Source of the DNA: Actinospineispora spinosispora DSM 44797
GTDB lineage: Bacteria > Actinomycetota > Actinomycetes > Mycobacteriales > Pseudonocardiaceae
Direction of reading: 5' to 3'
Length of the DNA stretch: 64,000 nucleotides
Assembly (NCBI RefSeq): GCF_000429025.1
Contig: NZ_AUBB01000029.1
Location: 62,001-126,000 of the forward strand
Below: more model-generated notes on this DNA
Database searches by the model: none
What the model saw: the letters and a program-made list of their open reading frames with translations, nothing else
What the model was told of the DNA's origin: nothing
The DNA's letters: not shown here
Numbering within the stretch: the first letter of the stretch is position 1

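Noticed and set aside
57660..62260. A CRISPR array or DNA-level satellite in the repetitive region
   Set aside because: Repetition is at protein level with varied codons and spacing; no regular direct DNA repeats with unique spacers are seen.
63764..63766. GTG at 63766 as the start of the giant gene
   Set aside because: The same frame is open upstream to the window edge and continues the repeat unit (GTRCAG, RGRGPP), so it is internal.
17051..64000. The giant gene as a polyketide synthase or non-ribosomal peptide synthetase
   Set aside because: No ketosynthase, acyltransferase, adenylation, condensation or carrier motifs were found in the translation.

Overview
The DNA is GC-rich, with short leader regions and heavy use of GTG starts. 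Gene content includes F420-type deazaflavin oxidoreductases, an SCO6745-family protein, a DUF1023-type hydrolase fold and small secreted proteins. This points to a filamentous actinomycete, most likely Pseudonocardiales (inference from style and families only). No tRNA, rRNA, CRISPR array or insertion sequence was recognised.

The window has two parts. The left part (1-17 kb) is an accessory island of short operons. At the extreme left edge is the C-terminal end of a protein whose trypsin-like and helical regions are paralogous to part of the giant protein on the right. It is separated by a large hairpin terminator from a class II lanthipeptide module (precursor peptide plus LanM). Then come a zinc-ribbon-like protein, a decayed gene, and two F420/PPOX-type oxidoreductases. 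Next is a minus-strand operon with a divergent LysR regulator: substrate-binding lipoprotein, fused ABC permease-ATPase, amidase, threonine aldolase, ectoine-synthase-like cupin. An SCO6745 protein, a small conserved protein with a PhoB-like regulator, a secreted bulb-lectin protein and a small secreted protein complete this part.

The right part (17,051 to the window end) is one uninterrupted minus-strand reading frame of at least 15,649 codons that is still open at base 64,000, so its start lies outside. It is not a PKS, NRPS or obvious adhesin. In order from the N-terminal side it holds: a tandem 326-codon repeat; about 33 paired-cysteine repeats; coiled coils; a SecA-type motor ATPase with recognisable Walker A, Walker B and GRGxDIKLG motifs; three multi-pass membrane blocks; three trypsin-fold protease domains with intact His-Asp-Ser triads and one decayed copy; three HExxH motifs; an ADP-ribosyltransferase-like fold; an FHA-like domain; two LysM pairs; a DUF1023 alpha/beta hydrolase; a PP2C-like domain; and many winged-helix-like segments.

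The strongest unexplained signal is the tetrapeptide Arg-Gly-Pro-Pro. It occurs 12 times in the giant chain, mostly between modules, and 12 of the 16 Gly-Pro-Pro tripeptides I found are preceded by Arg. Each intact trypsin-like domain is followed by one such site. I propose a self-processing giant polyprotein that builds an envelope-spanning machine with a SecA motor. This is inference, but it makes simple predictions. The left-edge paralogue suggests a second large member of the same family next door.
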